NCBI GenBank assembly: GCA_944321445.1
Contig: CALULJ010000005.1
Coordinates: 16,983-80,982 of the forward strand
Reading direction: 5' to 3'
Length of the DNA stretch: 64,000 nt
DNA from: an uncultured Collinsella sp.
Lineage (GTDB): Bacteria; Actinomycetota; Coriobacteriia; Coriobacteriales; Coriobacteriaceae
Below, one piece after another: positions 54,007 through 62,415 of the stretch (the stretch's first letter is position 1; every line of letters begins with the position of its first letter). Below the pieces are notes generated by a model. The model was given only the letters and a program-made list of their open reading frames with translations. It was not told the DNA's origin and ran no database searches. A program made the translations under genes and the position numbers.

Positions 54007-54327
54007 ATGGAATTCCTCAAGGTCTCGAGCAAGTCCTCGCCGGCATCGGTTGCCGGCGCGATTGCCGGTATGGTGAAGGACGGTGTGCCCGTCAACCTGC
54101 AGTGCGTGGGCGCCGGTGCCGTGAACCAGGCCATCAAGGCGATCGCCATTGCGCGCGGGTTCCTCATTCCCACGGGCTTTGACATCTCGTGCGCTCCGGT
54201 GTTTTCCGACATCCTCATCAACGGCGAGTCGCGCACGGCCATTCGGCTGTCCATCTACGTTCATTCGCTTTCTGCGCACACGGGCGATACGTTCGATTTT
54301 TCTGACGACAATCTTCGAGTCGGGTAG
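54007..54327 (+). CDS. spoVS: Stage V sporulation protein S family (Alba-like)
   Basis: A 106-residue SpoVS-family protein: MEFLKVSSKSSPASVAGAIA, VNLQCVGAGAVNQAIKAIAI and ARGFLIPTGFDISCAPVF are highly conserved. SpoVS resembles Alba and probably binds nucleic acid. It is required for late sporulation steps in Bacillus but also occurs in non-spore-formers, as expected here. The usual 86-residue form is extended by a C-terminal acidic tail (HTGDTFDFSDDNLRVG). CAGGAGAA precedes the ATG. miaB starts three bases after the stop. Confidence 0.92.
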   Translation: MEFLKVSSKSSPASVAGAIAGMVKDGVPVNLQCVGAGAVNQAIKAIAIARGFLIPTGFDISCAPVFSDILINGESRTAIRLSIYVHSLSAHTGDTFDFSDDNLRVG

Positions 54328-54330
54328 GGT

Positions 54331-55689
54331 ATGCAAACACATCAGCTCAACGGTAAGACCTATTTCATTCGCACGTTCGGCTGCCAAATGAATATGCACG
54401 ATTCAGAGCGCGTGAGCGGTCTGTTGGATTCGTGCGGCTGCCTGGAGGTCGCGAGCCCCGAGGAGGCCGACATCGTCATCTTCATGACATGTTGCGTGCG
54501 CGAGGCCGCCGATACGCGCCTCTACGGACAGTGCTCCTCGTGCAAGAGCCTGCCAGCGCCCCCTTCGGGCCGCCGCGTCATCGCGGTCGGCGGCTGCATC
54601 GCCCAGCGCGATGGGGCCGGCCTGCTCACCAATCTCGATAACGTCGACGTCATCTTCGGCACGCACTCCATCACGCATGTTGCCGAGCTTATCGCCGCTG
54701 CGTTCGAGGATCGCGATACGCACGTTCTGTGCGACGAGAACGATCCGGCACCCGCAACCTCGATGCCCTGGCACCGTGCGGAGAACTATCGCGCGTGGGT
54801 GCCCATCATGACGGGATGCAACAACTTCTGCAGCTACTGCATCGTTCCGTACGTGCGCGGTCGCGAGAAGAGCCGTCCGTTCGAGGAGATCGTCGACGAG
54901 GTGACGGGGCTCGTGCGCATGGGTGTGCGCGAGATCACGCTGCTCGGTCAAAACGTCAACTCGTATGGGCGCGACCTCTTCGGTGCTCCTCGCTTTGCCG
55001 AGCTGCTGCGTGAAGTAGGCGAGACGGGAATCGAGCGCATCTTCTTCACCTCCTCGCACCCCAAGGACCTCCTGCCCGAGACCATCGAGGCCATGGCTGA
55101 GGTTCCTGCCGTCACGCCGCAGCTGCACCTGGCCGTGCAGTCGGGTTCTTCGCGCATTCTCAAGCTCATGAACCGCAAGTACACGCGCGATCAGTATCTC
55201 GACCTCATTCGCCGTGTTCGCGAGCGCATCCCTGGCATCGCCCTGTCTACCGACATCATCGTCGGGTTCCCGGGCGAGACCGAGGAGGATTTCGAGCAGA
55301 CGCTGTCGCTGGCGCGTGAGGTGGGCTATGCTCAGGCGTTCACGTTTATCTACTCCAAGCGCGAGGGCACGCCGGCAGCGAAGATCGACGATCCGACGCC
55401 GCGCGAGGTCATCCTCGAGCGCTTCGACCGCTTGGTGAAGGTCATCGAGGACAGCGCCTACGCGTTCAACCAACATGACCTGGGCGCGACGGTGCCAGTG
55501 CTTGTCGAGGGCACTTCGAAGAAGGACGCGACCAAGATGATCGGCAAGAGCCCGAAGAACCAGACGGTCCATGCGCCGCTTCCGGAGGGCACGACTATCG
55601 ACGGCCTCGTGGGCAAGATCGTCGATGTTAAGGTCGATACCGCACGTACCTGGTATCTTTCCGGCACCATGGTCGGGTCGCCGCGATGA
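54331..55689 (+). CDS. miaB: tRNA i6A37 methylthiotransferase MiaB
   Basis: Radical-SAM enzyme that converts i6A37 to ms2i6A37, acting after MiaA. The 452-residue protein has the MTTase domain (FIRTFGCQMNMHDSERVSGL, FMTCCVREAADTRLYGQCSS), the radical-SAM cluster IMTGCNNFCSYCIVPYVRGR, LHLAVQSGSSRILKLMNRKY, and a TRAM domain. FGCQMNxxDSE is the MiaB hallmark. Its stop overlaps the miaA start, so substrate maker and user are co-translated. It is the third methylthiotransferase in the window. Confidence 0.96.
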   Translation: MQTHQLNGKTYFIRTFGCQMNMHDSERVSGLLDSCGCLEVASPEEADIVIFMTCCVREAADTRLYGQCSSCKSLPAPPSGRRVIAVGGCIAQRDGAGLLTNLDNVDVIFGTHSITHVAELIAAAFEDRDTHVLCDENDPAPATSMPWHRAENYRAWVPIMTGCNNFCSYCIVPYVRGREKSRPFEEIVDEVTGLVRMGVREITLLGQNVNSYGRDLFGAPRFAELLREVGETGIERIFFTSSHPKDLLPETIEAMAEVPAVTPQLHLAVQSGSSRILKLMNRKYTRDQYLDLIRRVRERIPGIALSTDIIVGFPGETEEDFEQTLSLAREVGYAQAFTFIYSKREGTPAAKIDDPTPREVILERFDRLVKVIEDSAYAFNQHDLGATVPVLVEGTSKKDATKMIGKSPKNQTVHAPLPEGTTIDGLVGKIVDVKVDTARTWYLSGTMVGSPR

Positions 55690-56636
55690 TTGACGAGGGC
55701 TCGGGCGATTCGCGCCGCCTTCCCGTTATAGCCATCGTGGGGCCGACGGCGTCCGGCAAGAGCGAGGTTGCCGATTTGGTGGCCGAGCAGCTGGGGTCCG
55801 AGGTCATCTCGGCCGATGCGATGCAGGTGTATCGCGGCATGGACATCGGGACGGCGAAGACGCCTGTAGAGGAGCGACGCGTCCCGCTGGTGCTTGTCGA
55901 TATAGTTGAGCCCGATGTGGCGTATTCCGCAGCGCTTTTTCAGGTTGATGCGCGGTGCGAGATCGATCGGTTGCGTGCAGACGGCAAGGTTCCCGTGCTG
56001 TGTGGGGGCACCGGCTTGTATGTGCGCGCTGCGCTGGATGATATGCGCTTTCCCAAGGGCGAGGTGGATAGCGGTGACAGGGAGCGCTATCAGGCGCTCG
56101 CTGCGCGCCTGGGCGATGAGGGGATCCATGCGTACTTGGCCGAGCGCGATCCTCGTTCCGCTGCGCTCATCCATCCCCATAACGTGCGGCGCGTCGTGCG
56201 CGCGCTCGAGATGCTTGAAGAGGGCGTGAGCTATGCCGATCAAACGTCCGGGTTCTCGACGCCGCGTCCAGTGTATTCCAGTTTGCAATTTGCCCTCACG
56301 ATGGACCGTCAGCGCCTGTATGCCCGCATCGACGCCCGTGTCGACATCATGATGGAACGTGGGCTTGTCGATGAGGTCAAAGGTCTTATGGAGCGCGGTA
56401 TGGCCGATGCGCTCACCGCGCGCCAGGCAATCGGGTATAAGGAGATTATCGACGCGCTGGAGGGACGATGCACGCTCGACGAGGCCGTGGAGACCATCAA
56501 GATGCGTTCTCGTCGCTATGCGAAGCGCCAGCTTTCCTGGTTTAGGCGCGATGCGCGTATACGCTGGATAGATCGAGACGAAGTGGACGCACAGGGCGCC
56601 GCTTCGATGATTCTCGACGCCTTGCGAGAGGAGTAG
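55686..56636 (+). CDS. miaA: tRNA dimethylallyltransferase MiaA
   Basis: Transfers dimethylallyl from DMAPP to A37 of tRNAs reading UNN codons. The 316-residue protein has the P-loop IVGPTASGKSEVADLVA, ISADAMQVYRGMDIGTAKT, the GGTGLYVRA block, and the C-terminal RYAKRQLSWFRR signature. It overlaps miaB by four bases (ATGA) and is followed six bases later by hflX, the common miaB-miaA-hflX order. Confidence 0.96.
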   Translation: MIDEGSGDSRRLPVIAIVGPTASGKSEVADLVAEQLGSEVISADAMQVYRGMDIGTAKTPVEERRVPLVLVDIVEPDVAYSAALFQVDARCEIDRLRADGKVPVLCGGTGLYVRAALDDMRFPKGEVDSGDRERYQALAARLGDEGIHAYLAERDPRSAALIHPHNVRRVVRALEMLEEGVSYADQTSGFSTPRPVYSSLQFALTMDRQRLYARIDARVDIMMERGLVDEVKGLMERGMADALTARQAIGYKEIIDALEGRCTLDEAVETIKMRSRRYAKRQLSWFRRDARIRWIDRDEVDAQGAASMILDALREE

Positions 56637-56642
56637 GACAGC

Positions 56643-57932
56643 TTGGCCCGATTCACCTTTCTTTCGACGGATATTGAGCCTGAGCGCGCCATCTTGGTCG
56701 GTGTCGAATGGCGAACAGGGGCTTGGCCGGTGGAGCGCTCGCTTGACGAGCTTGAGCGCCTAGCCGATACCGCGGGAGCCGTCGTGGTGGGAAGGATGAG
56801 CCAGCGGCTTGACCGTCCGGTTCCCAAGTCATTCATCGGGTCCGGTAAGGTCCTTGAGCTCAAGGATGCCGTGAAGCGCCTCGATGCCGATGTCGTCATC
56901 TTTGACGATGATCTGACGCCTGCCCAGCAGTCGCATCTTGAGCGCGCCATCGGGGAGCCGACGAAGATCATCGATCGAACGGCGCTTATCTTGGATATTT
57001 TCGGCTTGCATGCGAAGACGCGCGAGGGCCGTTTGCAGGTCCAGCTCGCCCAGCTGCAATACCTGCTGCCCCGCCTGCGCGGCATGTGGTCGCACCTTGC
57101 TAAAGAGCAAACGCGCGGCGGCATTGGCAGCCGCTTCGGTCAGGGCGAAAGTCAGCTCGAAGTGGACCGTCGCCTCATTCGCAACCGCATCGCAGCGCTC
57201 CGCCGAGAACTCAAGGAGCTCGAGAAGCGGCGTGAGGTACAGGCGAAGAACAGGATTGAATCGACCGCGTTCCGCATCGCGCTCGCCGGCTATACCAATG
57301 CGGGCAAGTCCACGTTGCTCAACGCGTTGACCGGAGCGAACGTGTTGTCTGAAGACAAGCTGTTCGCCACGCTCGACCCCACGACGCGTGCCTATGTGCT
57401 GCCGGGTGGTCGTAGCGTGACGATCACCGACACGGTCGGGTTCATCCAGAAGCTTCCGCACGGGCTCGTTGAAGCGTTCAAGTCGACCCTGTCTGAGGTG
57501 CGTGGCGCCGATTTGATCTTGAAGGTGATCGATATCTCCGACGAGGATCATCAGCGGCACATCGATGCCGTTGACCGCGTGCTAGACGAGATCGGCGCCG
57601 GCGAGCGCCCGTCACTGACCGTGTACAACAAGGCGGATCTTTTGGATGCCGAGGACTTGGCCATCATGCGGGCACGGTATCCCCAGGCGGTGTTCTTCTC
57701 CGCAAAAACCGGCCTGGGTCTCGACGGCCTGTTGACTCGCTTGAGTGCCGAGGCCGCGGCGGGGGATCGGCTTATGAGCGCTGAAGTTCCGTATCGTGAG
57801 GGCGCTCTCATCAAGGATATTCACGAGCAAGGCCAGATAATCTCTGAGGAATACCTAGGGGATCACGTACGCATCGTGGGCAAGGTTCCCGCGCGTATCG
57901 CTGCGCGTCTTGAGCGCTATGCCGTTGAGTGA
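56643..57932 (+). CDS. hflX: GTPase HflX
   Basis: Ribosome-binding GTPase that rescues stalled or hibernating 70S ribosomes. The 429-residue protein has the N-terminal HflX domain (SKSFIGSGKVLEL-type PVPKSFIGSGKVLELKDAV, DDDLTPAQQSHLERAIG), the RRLIRNRIAALRRELKELEK helical linker, and a GTPase domain with GYTNAGKSTLLNALTG, DTVGFIQKLPHGLVEAFKST and NKADLL. TTG start with AGGAG about nine bases upstream; no ATG fits better. It is the last gene of the miaB operon. Confidence 0.95.
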   Translation: MARFTFLSTDIEPERAILVGVEWRTGAWPVERSLDELERLADTAGAVVVGRMSQRLDRPVPKSFIGSGKVLELKDAVKRLDADVVIFDDDLTPAQQSHLERAIGEPTKIIDRTALILDIFGLHAKTREGRLQVQLAQLQYLLPRLRGMWSHLAKEQTRGGIGSRFGQGESQLEVDRRLIRNRIAALRRELKELEKRREVQAKNRIESTAFRIALAGYTNAGKSTLLNALTGANVLSEDKLFATLDPTTRAYVLPGGRSVTITDTVGFIQKLPHGLVEAFKSTLSEVRGADLILKVIDISDEDHQRHIDAVDRVLDEIGAGERPSLTVYNKADLLDAEDLAIMRARYPQAVFFSAKTGLGLDGLLTRLSAEAAAGDRLMSAEVPYREGALIKDIHEQGQIISEEYLGDHVRIVGKVPARIAARLERYAVE

Positions 57933-57950
57933 GCTTGGCGTGTCGAGGGC

Positions 57951-58673
57951 CTAACCCGTTACGAAGACGATTGCTTCGAACAGGACGATGAGCAGCGGCT
58001 GGTGCATAAGGTAGATTGGTAGGCTCAGGCGTCCGATGCGCGAAAGCACCGGTGCCCAATCGCGCTTCATCCAATCGGGATAGCCTTCGGGGCGCAGGCG
58101 CGCGAACAGACGCGCGCCCATGGCGCCAGCCATATACATGAACGTAAAGGGAATAATCGGATAATAGTCGCCCGAGGAGAACGCAGGGTCCGGGAGACCG
58201 AGCCACGCGAGCCCTGTGACAGGGTAGTTATGGTGCGGTACGTCGAGCGTCGCGGCGAAGAGCACGAGGAATGCAACGAGCGCGGCAGCGGGGGAGAGGC
58301 GATCCAAAACGGGCTTGATTACGGCAGCGATAAGCGTCGACGCAGCCATGCAGAACAGAATTCCAAACGAAACTGCCGTATCAACGGCAGCGATAGACGT
58401 TGCAACCCAGACGGCGAGTGCTGCAGCACCGTAGATGGCCGCTCGTCGGAAATTGTTCCGGGAGAACGCGGTCATCCAGCCGGCGAGGAACAGGAACACC
58501 CAGCTGATCGATGCACGCCACGCATCCTGAAGCACCGTGCCCATAAACCATGGAGCATCGAAGCCATAGATATAGGCAGCATCGTATGTCGCGTGGAACA
58601 GCACCATTGAGATGATGGTGAACCCGCGTATGATGTCGAACAGCGCTATGCGCCCGTTGCCTTCAGATGCCAT
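57951..58673 (-). CDS. DUF1624-type membrane acyltransferase (heparan-alpha-glucosaminide N-acetyltransferase-like)
   Basis: A 240-residue membrane protein with seven or eight helices. RIALFDIIRGFTIISMVLFH at the N-terminus carries the conserved Arg-Gly and His of the acyltransferase-3/HGSNAT-like superfamily; PIYLMHQPLLIVLFE is its C-terminal block. Such proteins move acetyl or other acyl groups across the membrane onto sugars; the substrate here is unknown. It lies convergent with hflX and 12 bases downstream of lexA on the same strand, so it may be co-transcribed with lexA and thus weakly SOS-regulated. That is inference. Confidence 0.85.
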   Translation of the reverse strand: MASEGNGRIALFDIIRGFTIISMVLFHATYDAAYIYGFDAPWFMGTVLQDAWRASISWVFLFLAGWMTAFSRNNFRRAAIYGAAALAVWVATSIAAVDTAVSFGILFCMAASTLIAAVIKPVLDRLSPAAALVAFLVLFAATLDVPHHNYPVTGLAWLGLPDPAFSSGDYYPIIPFTFMYMAGAMGARLFARLRPEGYPDWMKRDWAPVLSRIGRLSLPIYLMHQPLLIVLFEAIVFVTG

Positions 58674-58685
58674 GGAGGCGAGACC

Positions 58686-59324
58686 TTAGAAGCGGCGCAT
58701 GAGGGCAACGACTTTGCCCAGGATAGTCGGATTCGTTGCGTAGATGGGCTCCATCGTATCGTTTTCCGGCTGCAGACGAACGCGGCCCTGTTCCTTGTAG
58801 AACGTTTTGACGGTCGCCTCGCCATCGATCATGGCGACAACGATCTCGCCGTTCATGGCGCTCTTCTGCTCGCGGACGACGATGTAGTCGCCGTTGTAGA
58901 TGCCGACGTTGATCATCGAGTTGCCGTGCACCTCGAGGACGAACGAGCTCGAATCGGTCGCGATTTCGGTGGGAAGCGTGAAAGTGTCCTCGACGTTCTG
59001 CTCGGCGAGGATGGGAAGGCCGGCGGCGACGCGGCCGATGAGCGGCAGCGATATGGTCCCGCGATCGGGCGATTCCTTGACCTCAGCGAGCTGGGCGGAA
59101 GATCCATCTTCGTTAAAGACCTCGAGTGCGCGCGGCTTGGTGGCATCGCGCTTGATGAGGCCGTGATCCTCAAGAGCGGACAGATGCGCGTGGACGGTGG
59201 AGGGGGAGGACAGGCCCACGGCGGCGGCCATCTCGCGCACGCTGGGCGGATACCCCTTCTCGTGCTGGTACGAGCGAATGAAGTCGTAGATCTGCTGCTG
59301 GCGCTTCGTGATCTTCCGGGCCAT
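58686..59324 (-). CDS. lexA: SOS repressor LexA
   Basis: Self-cleaving repressor of the SOS regulon. The 212-residue protein has an N-terminal winged helix (KRQQQIYDFIRSYQHEKGYP, SPSTVHAHLSALEDHGLIKR) and a C-terminal peptidase domain with the cleavage bond Ala101-Gly102 (GRVAAGLP), catalytic Ser136 (HGNSM) and Lys173 (ATVKTF). All are intact. The start is the ATG after AAGGGAGACGGCA; upstream in-frame residues are not conserved and would overlap the LexA boxes. Divergent from a YneA-like gene, as in Bacillus. Confidence 0.96.
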   Translation of the reverse strand: MARKITKRQQQIYDFIRSYQHEKGYPPSVREMAAAVGLSSPSTVHAHLSALEDHGLIKRDATKPRALEVFNEDGSSAQLAEVKESPDRGTISLPLIGRVAAGLPILAEQNVEDTFTLPTEIATDSSSFVLEVHGNSMINVGIYNGDYIVVREQKSAMNGEIVVAMIDGEATVKTFYKEQGRVRLQPENDTMEPIYATNPTILGKVVALMRRF

Positions 59325-59343
59325 TGCCGTCTCCCTTCGAAAA

Positions 59344-59413
59344 CAAACATATGTTCGAAAATTCCTTGACAGGAACAACTGTTCGTACATAATAATAGTC
59401 GAACATCCGTTCT
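59344..59413. promoter_or_regulatory. Three LexA boxes between lexA and the YneA-like gene
   Basis: CAAACATATGTTCG (59344-59357), GGAACAACTGTTCG (59372-59385) and CGAACATCCGTTCT (59400-59413), spaced 28 bases apart centre to centre. A TTGACA (59366-59371), 16-base spacer, CATAAT (59388-59393) forms a rightward promoter with the middle box in the spacer. The first box lies 20 bases from the lexA start and should autoregulate lexA. Confidence 0.88.
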
Positions 59414-59484
59414 TGCGCTACAAAAATTTGTCCGCGCCAGAAGGTATACCTAGTTTCGTCACGAACGACGAAAGGAGATACACG

Positions 59485-59910
59485 ATGACCACCACTGCTC
59501 TGACCGACGGCAACCTTGCCCTTGTTCTTCCCGCCACGCGTCCGGTGTTCGAGGTTATCGATGGCTTCGGACCTTCTGTTCCGGCTTCTCACACCAGCGC
59601 GCCCGCGGTTCGACCTCGGTGCCCGCGCCGCGTGCTCGTGCTCGCCATCATTGTTCTGATCGGCGCGCTCGCTGCCGGTGTGAGCGCCCTCAATGGGCTG
59701 TCTCGCCAGCAGGCCGCTTTTGAGTCTGCAATGGCCTCTGATGCTCGCATCGTGGTCGATGTCGAGTCCGGCGATACGCTTTGGAGTATCGCGTCCGCGC
59801 ATCCCGCCGATGGCGTAAGCGTCGATGAGACCGTGAGCATCCTTCGCTCGTGGAACGGTTTGACGGAGTCGCTCCTTCAACCTGGCATGTCTTTGGAGGT
59901 CCCCGCGTAA
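59485..59910 (+). CDS. YneA-like SOS cell-division inhibitor with LysM domain
   Basis: A 141-residue protein: cytoplasmic N-terminus of about 50 residues, one membrane helix (RVLVLAIIVLIGALAAGVSA) and an external LysM domain (VVDVESGDTLWSIASAHPAD ... LRSWNGLTESLLQPGMSLEV). Bacillus YneA has a short N-terminus, a membrane helix and LysM, is divergent from lexA and delays septation during SOS; this gene has the same neighbours and layout. The longer cytoplasmic segment is unusual. AAAGGAG precedes the ATG. Three LexA boxes lie upstream. Confidence 0.82.
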   Translation: MTTTALTDGNLALVLPATRPVFEVIDGFGPSVPASHTSAPAVRPRCPRRVLVLAIIVLIGALAAGVSALNGLSRQQAAFESAMASDARIVVDVESGDTLWSIASAHPADGVSVDETVSILRSWNGLTESLLQPGMSLEVPA

Positions 59911-59980
59911 TACCCACCCGATGCATGGGGCATTGGGCCGTGGTATCCTACTACATGTAGGGTGCGACGAAAGGGGTTGC

Positions 59981-60424
59981 ATGCGATGCCCAAAGTGCGG
60001 CGGTGACGATACGCGTGTCGTGGACTCTCGTACGCAGGAGGCTACGAACGCCATCAAGCGCCGGAGAGAGTGTCGAAGCTGCGGATATCGATTCACCACG
60101 TTTGAGCGGTGCGAAGATCCTATCGAGGTCATCAAGAGCGACGGTACGACGCAGCCGTTCGACCGCAACAAGCTTCTTGTTGGCCTTATGCGCGCAACAT
60201 CCAAGCGGGATATCGACCTTTCCTCGCTGAACGGCCTTATCGATGATATCGAGTACGAGCTGCGCGGGCGCACGCTCACTGCGGTCAGCTCGCACGAGAT
60301 TGGGGATATGGTTCTCAAGCGCCTTCAGAAGCTCGATAAGGTTGCCTACATCCGCTTTGCATCCGTGTACCGCGATTTCAAAGATGTTGACGAGTTCATT
60401 GAAGAATTGGATAAGTTGAGGTAA
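59981..60424 (+). CDS. nrdR: Transcriptional repressor NrdR
   Basis: Zinc-ribbon and ATP-cone repressor of ribonucleotide reductase genes, sensing dATP/ATP. The 147-residue protein starts MRCPKCGGDDTRVVDSRTQE and has the four zinc Cys (CPKC, CRSC), the RRRECRSCGYRFTTFER segment, and the ATP-cone KSDGTTQPFDRNKLLVGLMR. Length is standard. AAAGGGG precedes the ATG. It is followed by dut, so both serve dNTP supply. It is also next to the SOS genes. Confidence 0.96.
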   Translation: MRCPKCGGDDTRVVDSRTQEATNAIKRRRECRSCGYRFTTFERCEDPIEVIKSDGTTQPFDRNKLLVGLMRATSKRDIDLSSLNGLIDDIEYELRGRTLTAVSSHEIGDMVLKRLQKLDKVAYIRFASVYRDFKDVDEFIEELDKLR

Positions 60425-60427
60425 TAC

Positions 60428-60871
60428 ATGGCACGTATCGATGTTTCCATCAAGCGGCTTGATCCTTCTGTCGAGCTTCCACAGTATGCGTACGAGGGTG
60501 ATGCCGGTCTTGACCTGCGCGCCAATGAGTCGGTGGATATCGCTCCCTATGAGCGCGTCCTGATTCATACGGGTATCGCGATTGCGCTTCCCGATGGCTA
60601 TGCCGGGTTCGTTCAGCCGCGCAGCGGCATGGCACTCAAACGCGGCCTTTCCATCGTCAACACCCCCGGGCTCATCGACGCGCATTATCGTGGTGAGCTC
60701 ATGGTTATCGCCATCAACCTCGATGCGCGCGAGCCCATCCATATCGAGCGCGGCGAGCGCATCGCCCAGCTTGTGATTCAGGAGGTCCCCACCGTGCGCC
60801 TGGTCGAGGTCGACGAGCTCGACCGCACCGACCGCGGTGCCGGCGGTTTCGGCTCGAGCGGTGAGAAATAA
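60428..60871 (+). CDS. dut: dUTP diphosphatase
   Basis: Hydrolyses dUTP to dUMP, keeping uracil out of DNA. The 147-residue trimeric-type enzyme has motif 1 EGDAGLDLRA, motif 2 VQPRSGMALK, motif 3 NTPGLIDAHYRGEL, motif 4 RGERIAQLVI and motif 5 RGAGGFGSSG. It starts three bases after the nrdR stop and shares its transcript. A strong two-way terminator follows. Confidence 0.96.
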   Translation: MARIDVSIKRLDPSVELPQYAYEGDAGLDLRANESVDIAPYERVLIHTGIAIALPDGYAGFVQPRSGMALKRGLSIVNTPGLIDAHYRGELMVIAINLDAREPIHIERGERIAQLVIQEVPTVRLVEVDELDRTDRGAGGFGSSGEK

Positions 60872-60896
60872 CCGCGTTGATACTCTTTTGTGCGTA

Positions 60897-60940
60897 AAAC
60901 AATGGACCGTCCCGCTTGCAGCTGGACGGTCCATTGTTTT
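60897..60940. terminator. Bidirectional terminator between dut and the glycosyltransferase
   Basis: A 16-base perfect stem (AAACAATGGACCGTCC and complement) with an 11-base loop; A-run on the left and T-run on the right make it work in both directions for these convergent genes. Confidence 0.9.
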
Positions 60941-60946
60941 CGGCGC

Positions 60947-62269
60947 TTAACGAATATGTGCGGGCTTATCGCCCCAGTAAAACTCTGCGAAGTGCTTCTC
61001 GCGCGGTCGAGTGTTGCCGATTAGCTTCATCGTGGCGATGGCGATGTCTTCTGCAGCGCAGGGACGCCTCAAGGCGTTGGCGTTGATGAGCAGGGCACAC
61101 AACGCTTCGGGATTATCGTTCAGGTGCCTGAGCGTCATGATGAGCTCGCGGGCGGTCGTGGCGTGCATGCTGGCGCCGAAACTCGTGAGCATCGTCGTGT
61201 TCGCTTTCTCTTGGCCATAGGACTTGCCGAGCAGGATCATGGGCAACTTGGCGCAGAGGCACTCGGTTACAGCGAGTCCGCCCGATTTCAACACGGCCAG
61301 GTCTGAGGACCGCATGAGGGCGGCCATGTCCTCGACGTAATCCATAACAGAGACGTTTTCGAGTTTCATGCCATGGAAGATGCGCTTTAACCGGTCGGAG
61401 TATTCGTGATCTTTACCGGGAAGGAACACGAAGTGCATGTCTTCAAAGCTGCGCAGGAACGGAAGCGTTTGCTCCATAGCCGCACGGAATCTCACGTAGG
61501 GCTGCGGGAGGCTCGCTCCCGCCATGACGAGGACGACACGCTTATCGAGCGGCAGACCGAAGCGTGCGCGGTCCTCATCGCGATTACCGGGCTTATCGAA
61601 ACCTGCGCGAACAGGGATGCCGGTAATGGTGATGCGTGACTCCTCGACCTTGCGAGGACGCAACGTCTCTGCCATGAACTCGGTGGCCACACAGAACAGA
61701 TCGGTTTCCTTATGCGGCCACCATCCCTCGATTTCATAGTCTGTGGGGATGCACACAAGGGGGTAATCGATGCCCGTGATCATGCGCGCGCCCACGGCAA
61801 CGTTTGCGGCGGTGATGTGCGTGGCTATGACCGCAATGGGCCGCTTGTTCTCGATATACGCGTTGAAGGCAGGGAACATGACGCGCGACCATCCGGTGCC
61901 GCCGCCCCAAAGGAGGCGACCGGTTAGCGTGTAGCGCCAGGTGATGTCATAGATGGGGCGCGTGGCGCCCGTGAACGATGCGGCGGTCTTGTTGCCATCG
62001 AACTTGATACGGCCGTAATCGAGGATGTCGATAACATCGACGATCACATTATTTGGAATGCCGTGCGTGCCCCTTAAGCGGTCGATGGCCTGCGCAACAG
62101 CATTCGCTGCCGCCTTGTGTCCTGACCCAACCGATGCGTGCATGACGGTGATGATGGGTGGCCGCGCCGCCGCGATATCGGCGGACGTGGAGGCATGCGC
62201 TTCGGCATCACCGGGAAGCATAGGTGCTTCCTTCGGTGCCGTCGTGCTTGTAGACTCCGCTGCGGTCAT
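60947..62269 (-). CDS. Diacylglycerol glycosyltransferase, MGDG-synthase/UgtP family
   Basis: A 440-residue GT28-type enzyme that adds a hexose to diacylglycerol to make membrane glycolipid. Residues about 38-220 are the MGDG synthase domain (ITVMHASVGSGHKAAANAVA, VIATHITAANVAVGARM, LVCIPTDYEIEGWWPHKETD); the C-terminal half binds the sugar nucleotide (VMAGASLPQPYVRF, DLAVLKSGGLAVTECLCAKL). The start is the ATG after AAGGGGAA; the 35-residue low-complexity N-terminus precedes the domain. The sugar (glucose or galactose) cannot be told from sequence. Divergent from trxB. Confidence 0.87.
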   Translation of the reverse strand: MTAAESTSTTAPKEAPMLPGDAEAHASTSADIAAARPPIITVMHASVGSGHKAAANAVAQAIDRLRGTHGIPNNVIVDVIDILDYGRIKFDGNKTAASFTGATRPIYDITWRYTLTGRLLWGGGTGWSRVMFPAFNAYIENKRPIAVIATHITAANVAVGARMITGIDYPLVCIPTDYEIEGWWPHKETDLFCVATEFMAETLRPRKVEESRITITGIPVRAGFDKPGNRDEDRARFGLPLDKRVVLVMAGASLPQPYVRFRAAMEQTLPFLRSFEDMHFVFLPGKDHEYSDRLKRIFHGMKLENVSVMDYVEDMAALMRSSDLAVLKSGGLAVTECLCAKLPMILLGKSYGQEKANTTMLTSFGASMHATTARELIMTLRHLNDNPEALCALLINANALRRPCAAEDIAIATMKLIGNTRPREKHFAEFYWGDKPAHIR

Positions 62270-62415
62270 GAGTTCCCCTTCTCGTGGACAATCCTCCCTA
62301 TTGTACGCTGCAACTGTCAACACCATATCAATTTATGAAAATCGATATCGGCTCGTCAAACTATTGAGTCAGGCGTATAGTCGATAGCAACAAGCTACGG
62401 CGAAACGGGGTCTCC

